A stretch of DNA of 64,000 nt from Adiantum capillus-veneris. Lineage: Eukaryota > Streptophyta > Polypodiopsida > Polypodiales > Pteridaceae. Positions 43,240-55,381 of the stretch are shown here, in pieces. The stretch is from positions 155,378,741-155,442,740 of the forward strand of contig CM043945.1 in the NCBI GenBank assembly GCA_014529385.2, read 5' to 3'. Position 1 is the first letter of the stretch; every line of letters begins with the position of its first letter. A program made the translations under genes and the position numbers. The notes beneath the pieces are model-generated. The model was not told where the DNA came from and did not search any database. It was given only the letters and a program-made list of their open reading frames with translations.

Positions 43240-44850
43240 TTAGCTCTGACTAATCCTCGAGTGCACGTCGAATCAACAGATTAAATATAGTGCGCACGAG
43301 AGGGGAGCCACTCCACTGCTTTGTGACAAACTATCCACAGAGGAATAGAGTCAACCAACTTCTCTCCAAGATTTTGGGGGTACTCACATGCTTATTGAGT
43401 GACTTTATGATATGCACATAAATAGTTGCCATAAGTTGTGGGCTTGTGGTTTGAATTCCTAACGAATTGAATGCAACATGTACTCTTTTATTTGCGGCTT
43501 TTTTTTCAGTATGTGTTAAGGATGACATGACTGCAACATTTTATCTTGTTGATGTGAATCTGGAGTGACGAGATTTAGTACATCAAGAAATCTATAAATG
43601 ATCAATGCGGTCTGGATATGGTGGTTAAATAAGACATAATGATCATGGTTCATGTCTAAGATCTTGACAAGGATTGTGATATAATTGTTCAGTGACTTGT
43701 GTCTTTGTGTTGGTGCATGGTTGCACATCCGCATAGAGTAAGTGTCTACTAAGCTATTCTCTATCTATTGTTTTTTTTTTGCACGCATAATCGAGAGAGA
43801 TTACTCTTCTTTTAAGAGGCATATCACAAAAAGTGATGACGTGGCACTTAAACCCCGACAACAGTCAGGAAAAAGAGGGATCGCAAAAGATGATGATGTG
43901 GCTGTCCAAAAGGTGTTGATGTGGCACCTCGGTCCTCCACAAATTGCAGCCCGAATGTCAATTGCCACATGGAAAAATTTGCTATGTAAATTTTTAGAGC
44001 TTTTTAGCATACCTATGTTTGAAGTTCTTGGAGAGCCAACTTTTTGTAACAATTGCTTTTGGCTATTGGGCGAGTCTCTAGCAAATCAATGTGTGGGTCC
44101 ACAAGACAAAGAACCCTCCCCAGAAGTAGTACTCTATTCCTATCAATATGTGGGCCCACAAGACAAAGAACCCTCCTGGGCAGTAGTACTCTATGTATTG
44201 AAAGAAGCGCCAAACTTTGAGACCAGTGCATTTGCAAGCGGAACTCCGCTGCTTCGTGTCTCCACTACTTTGAGTTTTGAAGTGCAAGTGCTTAAAGTTT
44301 CCGTGAAATTCGTGTTGTTGAGGATTTACTGTCTTGTCAATACTAAGCCGGATATAGCCTTGCAATGTGAGATCAACCACGCTGCCAGCGTTTCACAATG
44401 AATAGTGCCCGGTAGCTAGTGATTAGCGAGTGGGGGATGGCAAGTTTTTGTGGGTCCAAAAAAGCGGCAGTTTTTCTTATTAGCCCGATAGACTAGCGCT
44501 AGGCTGGACAACAGTTCTCTTCCATTGCCATTGCCTCATCTGAATCGGGCCTATTATTACCAATTGATTTGTGCTTCTTGCACTTTACTAGAACTTACTT
44601 GATTCTTGCACTTTTCTAGAAACTCGCTTGATTAATGTTTATCATCCCCTAACAATGACACATATCAAGTTCTTTCAACCCCTCTGAGCAAAGATATACG
44701 ATAGATACCTCTACATTTTCTAGGCATATTACAACTCTCTTCTCATGTGACATTATTTGAATCCACATATTAACTACTTACACTATTTTAAAGAACAAGG
44801 ATACTTAAAGTCAATAAGGAGTCATAGTGTACTGTGGACAATGCAAGATA
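43240..44850. other. No confirmed gene; likely intron or intergenic sequence of the thioesterase gene
   Basis: The longest frame, 43742-44401 (plus, 219 codons), has no known domain and contains a ~57-base tandem duplication (VGPQDKEPS twice); I do not call it a gene. I searched the minus strand by eye for the next thioesterase exon and found none here. Confidence 0.5.
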
Positions 44851-44851
44851 C

Positions 44852-45274
44852 CTTGACGGCAATTGTACCAGCTAAAGCATCCAAGTCCTCCATGAGCCTA
44901 CCAATGCGGCATTCATCCCATGCACTACGATACTGCTCCCGCAGGATGTAATCGGAGGTAAAACCATAAACAATGCTGATGCGGCTGTCTTCAGGTGTCC
45001 GTGTGATAAGTGTTTGCTGAGGGGGGCCATCCAAGGATGGAGGAGACCACATGCGCTCACATATACTGGAGCGTGCCTTCCACAATGCATCAGTGACCGG
45101 CGAGTGGTACATGCCTGGCCACATGCTAAGCGGCTTGCGGCTTGGGCTGTCCGGGGTAGCCTCAAAAGGAGATTTCACAGTTGGCAAAACTGGGATCGTA
45201 ATGGATCGTTCAAAAGATGGTGACGCTGTGCTATTATTACGAGGGTCCATGATGATCTCTGTTGCAACAGGCAT
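44852..45274 (-). CDS. First coding exon of an acyl-CoA thioesterase (ACOT-type hotdog) gene
   Basis: Reading leftwards from ATG at 45274 there are exactly 141 codons, ending at an exon/intron border AAG|GTATCTTG (intron GT begins at 44851, phase 0). The product has RKPLSMWPGMYHSPVTDALW, RTPEDSRISIVYGF, LREQYRSAWDECRIGRLMED and LDALAGTIAVK, which I recognise as the start of the plant acyl-coenzyme A thioesterase 9-like proteins (organellar hydrolases of fatty acyl-CoA, double hotdog fold). A second in-frame ATG at 45250 is an alternative start. The upstream leader holds a GA tract. Later exons were not found, so the gene may have a long TE-filled intron or be truncated. Confidence 0.85.
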
Positions 45275-45283
45275 TGCCACAAT

Positions 45284-45286
<3 letters not shown>

Positions 45287-45336
<50 letters not shown>
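45287..45336. repeat. (CT)n-(CA)n microsatellite in the thioesterase leader
   Basis: CT to 45325, then CA. On the gene strand this is a GT-GA tract ending 12 bases before the ATG at 45274. Confidence 0.95.
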
Positions 45337-45339
45337 ACC

Positions 45340-45739
45340 TGTAGGGCCTTTTCTTGATTCAGTGTGGAAAAACGAGTGTTGCAGAAGAGGAACCGCCGTA
45401 ACCCCGTGGATCCCGAAAAAAGTACGCGGAGCATCTTTCCGTAGAACGGAGCTTGACGAAAGGCGGACTCAAAAGACTCATCGGTTTACATCTTCACTTC
45501 TGCGCTGAAACGTTAAGCAGTAACACAACACCATCAGCATGCTAAAATTAAGTACCACGAGATGCAAACCATGCGATCAAATTCATGTCGGGGCGTCGTT
45601 GATCTCGAGATTAGTGTAAAAAATTTGAATTTTGAGCATTAGACAAAATTTGAACTCACAAAAGGATCCTTTAAGGAGTTTGAATTTACTTTTCTCTACC
45701 AAAACGGGCGCATGAATAATTTTTTGCAAACAAACTCCA
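45340..45739. other. Probable promoter and leader side of the thioesterase gene
   Basis: No gene and no recognisable repeat. It is the upstream flank of the minus-strand thioesterase exon; no clear TATA box is evident. Confidence 0.4.
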
Positions 45740-45885
45740 AAGTTGGCGAAAGTTTGACAGTTAGAATGTTCTCTTCATGAAATCTCACGGTTAGAATGTC
45801 TTCTTCAAGCTCTATCTACTGATATATAGCACGCCATGAGATTCCATGAAGAGGACATTCTAACTATCAAACCTCCGCCAACGAG
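45740..45885. repeat. Foldback: ~50-bp inverted repeat with 43-bp loop
   Basis: 45740-45790 and the reverse complement of 45834-45885 match with a handful of mismatches (AGTTAGAATGT.CTCTTCATG). The right arm overlaps the truncated end of the gypsy RT fragment. Confidence 0.85.
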
Positions 45886-47940
45886 GCCTGAACAGCTTCT
45901 CCATCAAGCGATTGAATGTGGCTGGTGCATTGGTCAAGCCAAAAGGCATGACAATGTATTCGTAAAGACCAAATGTAGTACGAAATGCGGTCTTTACAAT
46001 GTCTTGATCAACTATCCTTATTTGATGATAGCCACTTTTTGGTCAACCCTACTGAAGTAGGTCGATCCTTGTAGCTTATCAAATAGGTCTTCTACCCGTG
46101 GAACGGAAAACCTATTCTTGATAGTGATCCTATTTAGTGCTCTATAGTCGACACACATACGATATGTGCCGTCTTTCTTTTGCACTAATAGCACAGGTGA
46201 GCAAAATGGAGATGAGCTTGGCCTAACCATACCCTTCTCAACTAACTCATGAACTTGCCGCATAATCTCCTCTTGTTGAGCTTGAGAAACTCTATAAGGA
46301 GGTTTATTAGGCGGTGAACTTCCTGGAAGAAGTTCAATTGCATGGTCATCATTACCTCGTTTAGGAGGTAGCTCACAAGGGATGTCGTTAATAAAAACAT
46401 CTTGAAACCCCTTGAGAAAATTGGATAACTCTAATTCCTTTTGGTTGCTTTTATTTTCTTTTGCTAAAGCATTAGGTTCATTTTGAGAGTCTTTAACAAA
46501 AATCATGTACACGGAAATAGAGCTCTTTATTGACTTGTTGAAAGTTGGTGTATGTACAATGGGGATGGTGTTACCTATTTCCTTAACATCTATATACATG
46601 TCTTTTTCCCTGAACTTAAAGGAGATTCTCCTTTTAGGAAATTTAACATCAGCAGCCAGGCGGTCAAACCATGGTGCCCCTAGGATTACATCCTCATGCT
46701 TGAGAGGAGAGATAAAGAAGTCCTCTTTGTCCACATAGCCTTGGACATGAAGCCTCAATTTCCCGATTAAGGGAGTGACTGAAGCTTCTTGCCCCTTGAA
46801 GGCACTGTCTGCGGGTAGGACATCTCCCATCTCGTAGGATTGTATTCCTAGCTTGGTGGCCAACTCTATAGATATAAAATTGTGAGTAGAACCAGGGTCA
46901 AAGAGAATAAAAGCATCATGTTCTCTTACCTTTCCCCAAGCATGGCATAGAGGAGATCCTTTGTGGTGAGTTTGGTGAGTCTCCTCCTCTTGGATTTCAA
47001 CCAAGGAAGCTCTAGGAGGATCTTGGCGGTTGTTCTTTTGGGGACAAGCGTGGTACGCATGCCCTTGTTCGCCGCACTTGAAACACCGGTTATCCTTACG
47101 ATAACGCTCAAGCTCTTCAGGAGAGAGTTTATTCTTACCTTTGTAAACTCCCTTCTCTTTAGCTTTGTTGGAGTTGCCCTTAGGAGACTTTTGGACATTG
47201 TCCTTCCCCTTAGGCTCATTGGAACCCTTATTTTCCGGGGGCTTATTATTTCTTTTTGCCCCCGTTTGGAAATTGATTCGAGAGGCGACCATAGTGTGGT
47301 GTATTACCACCGATATGGTACGTGGTCTTTGGGAGTTGACATACTCCGCCAATTCTTCGGTTAAGCCCGCACAAAATTGTTGCTTTTTCTCTCCAAAATC
47401 CAACTTTTTGAAGATAGTGGCTTTGAGTTGTAAGTCCCAAAACTTGTCTACATATTTGTGGATGGATTCATTGGGAGAGAGCTTTAAGCTTCGCCATTCG
47501 GTGAGTAATTTGTCTTTGGCATCGGTGGCCAAAAACTGCTTCATAATGGAAGCTCTTAAAGCCTTCCATGTTCATGGAGCTTCACCGTTGGCTCGTAGGC
47601 TAGACCACCATTGTCTGGCGGACTTTTGAAAGTGCATAGCTACATGGAGTAGCTTAGAGGACTCCGTGAAGCCCTCATCTCCAAACGCCGCATCGAATTG
47701 TTGGATAAAGGCCAAGACTTTGTCCGTAGCACCAAAGGTACCATCATAGGTAAGGAAAGAGATGCTCTTCCCTCCCTCTTTGAATTTCTTCAACTTGGAC
47801 GACCTCTTCCATGCGGCATAGGATTTCCTATGACCTCTTCTTTTTTATGGTTCAAAGGTTGCACCATCACTTTCTTCAGAAGGTGAAGAATTTGAAGAAG
47901 GTGGAGAAGAGGGTGACCTCTTTCTTGCCTTTTTCTTGTC
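45870..47940 (-). pseudogene. Gypsy gag (C-terminal part), protease and partial RT
   Basis: Minus-strand frame from about 47793: capsid (FLTYDGTFGATDKVLAFIQQ, FQKSARQWWSSLRANGEAP), a TGA at 47572 (one C-to-T change from CGA), then LKLSPNESIHKYVDKFWDLQ. A perfect zinc knuckle CFKCGEQGHAYHAC lies near 47090. Protease has ILFDPGSTHNFIS and DVILGAPWFDRL. RT starts with PFCSPVLLVQKKDGTYRMCV and DYRALNRITIKNRFSVPRVE. One base is lost near 46040, after which RT continues ([32 protein letters not shown]) to about 45870, where it is cut before the catalytic YxDD. RNase H and integrase are absent. Confidence 0.88.
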
Positions 47941-48531
47941 TTAATCTTTGTCGTCTTCACCATAGCTTTCATAAGAGGAAGAGGATGAAGAAGATGGAGA
48001 AGAGGGTGTACTCTTTCTCGCCTTTTTCTTCTCTTGCTTTTTATCATCCCTCTTTGAATTATGGTGTGGAGAAGAGTGTGATGGTCTTCTCCGCTTTGGT
48101 GGTGATGGAGAGCGTTTAGCCCGCCATCTTCGTGGAGCCATCTCCGCCGAGGTGGCGGGAGACTCGCTTCTTTCTCGTTCCTTCGGTGGAGGCTCTTGAG
48201 TTCTCCTTTGGGAAGGAGATGCATCATCAAGAAGTAAATTCTTGAGCCCTTCATATGGATTCTCTTCTTCTTCCCGAATCGGAGAGAGACCTCTTTTGGT
48301 AGTCTCACAAGGAGGCTTCCTAGGTGTTCTCTCGCCATGGTGATGAGCTTGGAGAATCCCGTGAGCACGGAGCTGCCGTTGCACTTCACTTTGGAGAGAT
48401 GGATTGCCCATGGCTTGTTGAAGCCTAGAAACAAGATAGTTAACAAGCATTGAAGCATCATTAGTAGCTTTTTCATGAGCAAAATCAAAGTTATCAACAT
48501 TAATTTCACTCTCTCTACTATTGTCAGCCAT
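47941..48531 (-). pseudogene. gag N-terminal part of the same gypsy element, RS-rich
   Basis: It starts MADNSRESEINVDNFDFAHE at 48531, about 400 bases downstream of the primer site. It has a helical segment (NYLVSRLQQAMGNPSLQSEV), then a basic Arg/Ser/Pro-rich region (RAKRSPSPPKRRRPSHSSP) and a Ser/Asp-rich end. A TAA at 47941 separates two tandemly duplicated copies of a Lys-rich plus Ser-rich motif (KKKARKSTPSSP and KKKARKRSPSSP). The capsid part follows in the next feature. Confidence 0.8.
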
Positions 48532-48935
48532 TCTAACAACTTTTAGGTGTAAACTTTTTAGGTGTACTTTGGCACTTCAAGCCCTAGTTGCTACTCCTCT
48601 TTACCCCTTTAGAAAAAGCACTCAAGCTTCTGTACCCGCGGCTCGAATACCATTAATTGCAAGGAATAGAAGAGAGGGTCTTTCGACACCAAAACAGCAC
48701 CGGCTCCTGTCAAGCTTCTAATAGCTCAATAATGGTTAAGCCGTAGGCAAGCCCCGTAGGACTCCACTATTAAGACCATAGCTCTCGACGGTGATGCCCC
48801 GTTAACTGCACAAAGGCAGGCGCACTGCAAGGCTGAAAAATCCCTATTCTACTTACTCACAGGCAATTAATAATACCAACCATTTGTAGCTAGCTTGAGG
48901 ACCTCCCTTCTTGAGCAAGAAAAGAGAAACCTTGT
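48532..48935 (-). other. Leader between primer site and gag of the gypsy element
   Basis: Non-coding leader; only short frames. Confidence 0.6.
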
Positions 48936-48948
48936 GCTCTGATACCAA
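48936..48948 (-). promoter_or_regulatory. Primer-binding site TTGGTATCAGAGC (minus)
   Basis: Adjoins the LTR end ATGTTACA on the minus strand; same primer type as other elements here. Confidence 0.9.
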
Positions 48949-50537
48949 TGTAACATTTAATGGCCTAATAACTTATGTGTAGCGGAAATTAGCATGAACA
49001 TAGTGGGCATTTCATTAGAATAGATTCCTAATGAGAATTACAAGAGTGCTTGGATGGAGAGAGCAACAAAAAGCATAACACCTAGTTAGATAGCATCGAC
49101 AATACTTTCAAAAGAGAGAGCAATTAAGCTATTGACAACAGTTGAGGACCGAATTTTCATGGAGCCGGTCCCCCCTCCAAAAGGCTTTGTATTATGGTTT
49201 CTCCCATCAAGAGAGACATTGTACAATACAATTCTTTGTGTTCCTTCAAGACTAGCTAGTGCAATGAAGATGGAAACTTCATGCACTAAGCAAAACACTT
49301 TAACAAACTCAACTTGAATTATCCCCGTTCTCAGACCCAAGACCTCACACACCTTCGAAGATGGTGAGAGCTAGCAGGGTATGAGAGTAGATTAAGAGGA
49401 AGAAGGAGTATCTTACGAGAAAGATGTACATCTCCTCACATAATCACTCATATGTAGCATAGCTTAGCTTAGTAATTAGCTTGGTAGAGGAGATGAGCAT
49501 GCATTGAATCTTGGCTCTTGGTTGGATTTGCATCCACATGCCAAGAGACTGTTGATGTAGGCTTCTATCTCACAAGCTTGGAGTAGGTGATGAGTTCTCC
49601 ATTAAAGCTTGGGAAGAGATAGTCTTCTCTTTCTTCACACATGAGCTTGTGTGTGTGTGTGTGTGATAATGCCTTGCAAAAATCAGCCCCCTCTCTCTCT
49701 TGGGCGAGCCCTCTTGCTAATTGCTCTTGTTGAAGCCTCATTGGCCCTCCCCAAGTCAAGCCAGTTATAATTAAGCAGCATAAGTGATAGCCTTCTGACA
49801 TGTGTCCCCCTTTCCCCTTTTGTGAGAGCTTTAGGTAATTAGATAATTAAACTAAACTCTCATTGGACCCCTTTGCCTCCTGGCCAATAGGAATCAGGCA
49901 AGCCATGGGGCTCCTGAATGCCCATTGGACCCCTTGGGAGACTGCCCAATAGTCTTCTAGGAGACTTAATTCTCATTGGTTTCTTTATTAAATGTTTTTA
50001 AATTAATTAAACTAGATTTACTCTAGCTTAATTCTCATTGGTCCACTTCAAGGGTCATTCAATAGAAATTGGGCACACCTTGTGGGCATCTGGCCTAGGG
50101 AGCTGACATGTGTCCCTCATTCCCTTTGTGTAAAGGGAGCCTGTGTGTGTGTGTGTGGCTTTATCTCTCATCCCCTACCTTTAGGGCTCGCCCCCTCCCA
50201 TGTAGGGATGTGCAAAGACTTTTAGGGCACACACAAAGCATCCAATTTTCCCTAGGGTTGACCTTTGGACACAACCTTTGAATTTTGGAACCTTAGCATT
50301 TTGGAAGTCTTAATGGGCTGAACCTTAGGGTCTTTTTAGCCCATTGTTGCACATGGCTCTTTTGTAGATGGCCCCCCCTTTGGATCCCTATTTTCCCTCC
50401 TTTGGATCCCTACTGTGGCCGGTCTGCTAGCTTAACCAATATTCTAGCTTTTTATCCCCTGGCACTTCCCCACATTAAATGATCAGTTTAATATGAGAAA
50501 ATCATTTAGGAGAATTAGATATTGATTATTATGACAG
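48949..50537 (-). repeat. 5' LTR of the gypsy gag-PR-RT fragment
   Basis: The inner end is fixed by the primer site. The outer end is inferred at TGTCATAATAATC (minus, 50537), the point where LINE coding begins, giving about 1.59 kb with TG...CA ends. There is no second copy in the window to confirm it. It contains a GT run at 49648-49665 and blocks of CTCATTGG.CCCCTT. The 3' LTR is absent. Confidence 0.6.
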
Positions 50538-50540
50538 CCT

Positions 50541-52430
50541 AAAGTGAAAAAGGCTCGAGAGGACGCAAATAAGAAGTTGAAGGAAGAAGTAGAGGAACTA
50601 GCCAAAAGAAAGCAAGAAGATAAAGTTCTATAGGAAGAGCACAAAAGATGGCTTGAGGCCAAAGCGCGTCTCGCTGATTTTCAAGTTGAGGAGATTAATA
50701 AGACCCGACTGCTAACTAGGGAGCGTGCCCTCAGGCCCGAACACGCTAACCAGGCGCATTTCTTTAGAGTTGTCAAGGTTAAAAGGAGAAGGGACTCTAT
50801 TGTAGCAATCAAAGACGAGAGGGGGAGTGTAGTAAGAGACCAAAACGCTATGGCCAATCTCATGCTCAACCATCTCAGTCAAATTATTGGTCAGCCAAAA
50901 GTTTGCACTCAGGGGGTTGATGAGGCCAAAGCCCTTCTGCTTGGTATTGTCAAATGTGATATACTACCTAAGCATTGGAGAGGCCAATCTCTATCGATGA
51001 GTGTTGGACTACCTTGCAGGCGATGGGGAAGGAAAAGTCCCCTGGATGGGATCGACTAACTGTCAAATTCTTCAAAGAGTTCTGGGAGGATCTTGAAATC
51101 CCGATAGTGCAACTAGCTGACAGGGCTCTGCTGGAAGGGCAATTAGATGCCATCCTAAAAAGAGGGTTAATGAAACCTATTCCCAAGTTGGTATATTGCT
51201 CTTTGCTAAAGAACAGGCGGCCTATCTCCATGATGATAGTTGTGTACAAGATCATTGCTAAGGTAATTGCTCTAAGACTGGCTCCAACCTTCAACAGAAT
51301 CATCACCCCCCACCAACATGGCTGCATAAAAGGAAGGTCAATTTATGAAAACATATTAGCTGACATGGTTGGCATTGAATATGCTTCTTTCACCAAGAAA
51401 GAATGTTTCCTCCTCCAACTTGTCCTAGATAAGGCTTATGATAGAATCTCATGGTCCTACAGTGAGGCAGTCTTGAAGGCCTTAGGCTTTGGTCCCACAA
51501 TGTGTGCGTTAGTTCGCACGCTTGGGGAAGGCAGTCACTCTGAGCTTCTCTTCAACAACAAGATAGTGAGAGGGTTTGAGGTCAAGCGTTTGGTAATCAA
51601 GCAAGGATGCCCACTAGCCCCATTGCTTTTTGTGATTGGCTCTCACCCGCTGGTGTTTGCACTTGAGGACACAGCGGCGAAAGGGAAAATTCAAGGTCTT
51701 GCACTTCCTAGAGGAAAACAACTGCTTGCAAAATTCTTTGCAGATGACTCATTGCTCTTTCTTCAAGCCAAGATAGAAGAGCCCTTGAGATTGTTCAGCT
51801 CTTTGTCAATGCCTTCGGCTCTATGTGTAGTATTGAGAAATCAAGATTGATATGTGTCTCAAAAAGAGACTCCTTCGACCCCGCGGAATGGTCAAGAGAA
51901 GTCATAAGCAAGGGCTGTGTGTTCAGACACCTAGGTGCTCCACTTGGGGTGGGTATTTTGGATAAACAAAGATTTGACTGGCTGTTGACCAAAATAAATA
52001 GTAAAATAAGAAAATGGAAGTTTGTGCTCCTCCCTTTCCATAGCAGAGTCACGATGATTAATTCTTTCATGATATCGAATATTTCATTTGTGTCGTTGTC
52101 ATTGCTAAAACTGAGAAAATCCAACTAGAAAGAATTCTTGAAGCCTATCAAACAGTTTTTGTGGAAAAGGAAGCCACAAGTCCTTGCCAATGGGGGAAGT
52201 GGAGATGGGTAGCGAGACCTAAGAATCAAGGCGGAATCGGGATTCTTGACCCCATGGTGCATGCAGAAGCTTCGTGTGCCAAACTTTTTGTCTCTTTGAT
52301 GGACCAAAATAGGAATGGGCTATCATGGCCTGGGATATTATAAATGATGCAAAGCTTTCCTTGAAAGGGGGCATATGGAAGAAGGCCACTATACCCGACA
52401 AGATTTTCGCGCCTTTCTAGACATTCCTGA
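50541..52430 (+). pseudogene. L1-type LINE ORF2 fragment (reverse transcriptase), 5'-truncated
   Basis: Begins mid-ORF with a charged helical segment (AREDANKKLKEEVEELAKRK). RT blocks follow over several frameshifts: EKSPGWDRLTVKFFKEFWED, LKNRRPISMMIVVYKIIAKV, motif A LVLDKAYDRISW, motif B KQGCPLAPLLFV, and the catalytic FADDSLLFL near 51735-51761. A shift near 51830 leads to GCVFRHLGAPLGVGILDKQR and later WVARPKNQGGIGILDP, typical of the plant L1 C-terminal side. No endonuclease domain, poly-A tail or target duplication is visible; the left side is cut by an LTR and the right side by another. Confidence 0.88.
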
Positions 52431-52437
52431 AGTTGGG

Positions 52438-54988
52438 TGACTGCACATGGTGTACGCTTTGCCGTACGTGTCGAAGGTTGGGAACTTGCATGTGCACTGT
52501 GTGCGAGGCTCGAAAGGCTGCAAACACACAACTAGAAGATCCTAGAAAGCTCAAAGGCGCAGGGGTGTCTCACTCACCACTCAATGCTTCCATCGTGAAG
52601 AATCTTGTGCTGCAAAGAAGGAGTCACCGCCTCGCCGCGCTCAACCGCCTCGCCGCCGCAGTGCTCGATCACACACACACACACACACTCTCTCTCTCTC
52701 TCTCTCAATCTCTCTCAAGCACACACACACACACCTGTGGGCACACGAAGGAGATGGAGCAAGAGAACTTCTTAGCTTACACCTCCAAGAATAAGGATTT
52801 TTAGGTCAAATGGACCTTTTATAAGAGTTTAACCCATTCACACATGGGTGCCTACAGTGGCTGGTTAAAGTAAAAATAATATCAATGAGATAAGTGGTGC
52901 ACCTCTCATCGGCGATCACCCAAGCACCTATAGGACCGACAAGCCCGGTCCCTGACTCAAAACACTGTGATATCCGTGAATGTTATTATTGGACCGACGC
53001 CCATTTGCCAAGGTCAGCACCAAGCGATAGGGAGCGTTGAGCAGTCACCAAGCCTCCTATTCGCTCGGTGCTGACCCCACTGTCGCACGTAATGTCTTTA
53101 ACACCATGGTCAACACCAAGCAATAGGGAGCATTGGGTAGTCACCAAGCCTCCTATTCGCCCAGTATTGACTCCACTGCATGACTTGTAATCACATCACC
53201 AAAAGGGTCTCCATGGTCGGTTACACCAAGGTCAACACCAAGCGATAGGGAGTGTTAGGCAATCACCAAGCTTCCTATTCGGTTACACCAAGGTCAACAC
53301 CAAGCGATAGGGAGTGTTAGGAAATCACCAAGTATTCCATGTCCGAGGACTGACTAGAGGCTATACCTAAAAGACCTTGCAGTTAAGCTATGATAAAAGG
53401 AATTGCTCATGAAATCATAGCCCGACTTATTTTCTTTTCTTTAACCCCCCAAAGTCTTTTCACATTGATTCAATTTTGATGTGTCTGCTTATTTTGTATG
53501 CCTTGGGTTTTTTGCTTTTCAAGAAAAAGCACCCACACTGGGAACCTCTAGGGCTCTAGTACCATAGACGATACATGTGTCAAGCTAGGATTTCTATTCC
53601 AGCTGAAGATTTTACATTGTCGCACTTTTGATTTTTTTTGTTAGTTCGTTTTCAGCATTTTAATTTTGTAACTTTGGGGGGTCATATAACATTGTTACCC
53701 TCCCGAGGCTCATCACACTAGTAAACTCCTTTTATAATAAGCTAAAGGTCAATAGGGACTAAGCCCACTAGAAAGCCCTAGTACATTGCACACAATGTTG
53801 CTTGAATCTCATTAAGAGCTTAAAGTAACCATTGATTATTAGGAGGGCATTCCCCATGGTATTAAGAGAAGATCTCTATTTTCTACCTTGGTCAAACTAG
53901 CTTAGTCAGACTACTTGATTCTGAAACCTAGACAAGAGATTATGATAGAAAATTATATAGAATCTAATGTTTAATCTAAGCAAATGTACGTAATATTGTG
54001 CTACCAATCACATTTAAAGCAGACAAACATGGATGCCAAAACAAAGACAAGGGGCAATGCTAATGGTCAAGAAACACCTGTTTGTGTTGATGATCGCCCT
54101 TGATTTGAAGAGTGAACGAAAGAAAGATTCCATGAAGGTCCAAATCCTAACAACAGCAACACCTTCCTGTACACACTAGGAAACATAAAGAATACCTCTA
54201 GGAGGCACATCAGTGGGAAGAGGCACCAACCCTTATTGAACACAATCAAACAACATAAGGAACTTTGACCTAATTATTTGCACTTTCCTTAGAGAGTCAA
54301 GGGAATAGGTTATCGTAGAGATTGGGAGGGAACCCTAAGGCTAAACCCCTATCCTCATCATCATCAAGAAAAAAGAAGTCATCATCCGTGAGACCATATG
54401 TATCACCGTGTAATCATGTAACTCTTTCTCATCATTAGAGGCACAAATGTTCACTAAGAGCATCACTAGACGCCTATAGTCATCTTGGTCAAGAGGGTAG
54501 TCTTGTGCAATCGGGGAGACATCCTCTACTAAGTATGGATTAATCATAGTCAAGAGACGTATCAACCATTCTAACTACTCAAAATTTTTTTCACACATTA
54601 GCGTATCTACCCAATCCCATTCACATGCAAGCACCGGGTAGACTATGTGAAACACTTGTGCAAAGTAATGAGGGTACCTCTCACCTAAGGTAGGAGTGGA
54701 TGACTTTATCGTACTAGCCATATATATACACATATATATGATGGTTAGAGTGCAGCTATTATAAGGGTCGTGTCAAAAGGTCGTATCTTTGTGCATAATG
54801 TGTTTTTATCATTTTGTGCTATGTAAACTTGTAGGTTTCCAGATTTTTGTTTGGTGGATCTTGCTCTTTTACTTTTTTATTTTTGTCTTGTGAGTATAAG
54901 GATTTATACATACATTCCGTAAGATTGGGAGATTGAGAGGTCAGGGAGGAAGGTTAAGAGGGAAGCAAGTGAATGATGGATGTCAACA
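52438..54988 (-). repeat. 3' LTR of the large gypsy element, with internal subrepeats
   Basis: On the minus strand it starts TGTTGACATCC directly after the polypurine tract and ends near CCATGTGCAGTCA. TATAAAAG is at 52816-52823. A GT-GA microsatellite is at 52672-52733. The segment 52900-53340 holds three to five subrepeats shared with 25283-25672. The solo LTR at 16003-17390 matches both ends but lacks the middle 1.2 kb including the TATA box. Confidence 0.8.
54341..54720 (-). pseudogene. LTR-borne ORF, unknown function (copy 2)
   Basis: From ATG at 54720 the frame reads MASTIKSSTPTLGERYPHYF, then VYPVLACEWDWVDTL, a TAG near 54580, and LLTMINPYLVEDVSPIAQ to ASNDEKELHD. About three quarters of residues match copy 1 at 16278-16598. 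It sits in the U3 part of the LTR on the element's coding strand, so it could be read from the element itself or from a neighbouring promoter. Confidence 0.5.
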
Positions 54989-55005
54989 AGCACTCCCCTC
55001 TTCCT
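54989..55005 (-). promoter_or_regulatory. Polypurine tract of the large gypsy element
   Basis: The minus strand reads AAGGAAGAGGGGAGTGCT directly before TGTTGACATCC, as required for plus-strand priming. Confidence 0.8.
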
Positions 55006-55013
55006 TGGGTAGG

Positions 55014-55365
55014 TCATACCTTTTGGAATGATATCGTCACCTTTTGAAAACAGTTGTTCCAAGTCGTTATGGGTGAAGGCTTTAACCAATAGTTTTTGAT
55101 TGTCCTATGTGTTCCATCTAGTTGCAAGGGTGGTAAGGTACTCTCCCATGATTTTATTTGCAACGTTGTTATAGGTGGTGAACTTACAACGGGAGGTGCA
55201 AATTCTTTTTTGTTTGTATGGATATGCACAGTGGTAGGTGGAGATTGTGTCGAAGATCCTTTTTCCGTATATGAACTACATGAAGAGCAAGAAGCTTCAT
55301 TTAACTTCCTTGTTCCTGCGCTAGGTGGAACAAATAATTTCTTCTTTGGTACCCAAAATACCTTC
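55014..55365 (-). pseudogene. Tail frame downstream of the second protease-like domain
   Basis: An open stretch of about 117 codons on the minus strand in another phase than the preceding ORF (KVFWVPKKKLFVPPSAGTRK, then Ser/Thr/Pro-rich sequence) ends nine bases before the polypurine tract. It is probably the original C-terminal end of the polyprotein, shifted by an indel near 55370. No domain is recognised. Confidence 0.5.
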
Positions 55366-55381
55366 AGAGCTTTATTTCAAG

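Noticed and set aside
43742-44401. 219-codon plus-strand ORF
   Set aside because: No recognisable domain, no ordered composition, contains a short tandem duplication and lies in repeat-like sequence; a chance frame is more likely.
45836-46060. Plus-strand ORF of 74 codons
   Set aside because: Antisense shadow of the gypsy RT fragment on the minus strand.
47790-48539. 249-codon minus-strand ORF
   Set aside because: Alternative phase of the same DNA as the Arg/Ser-rich gag N-terminus; the frame at 47941-48531 has the proper start and gag composition.
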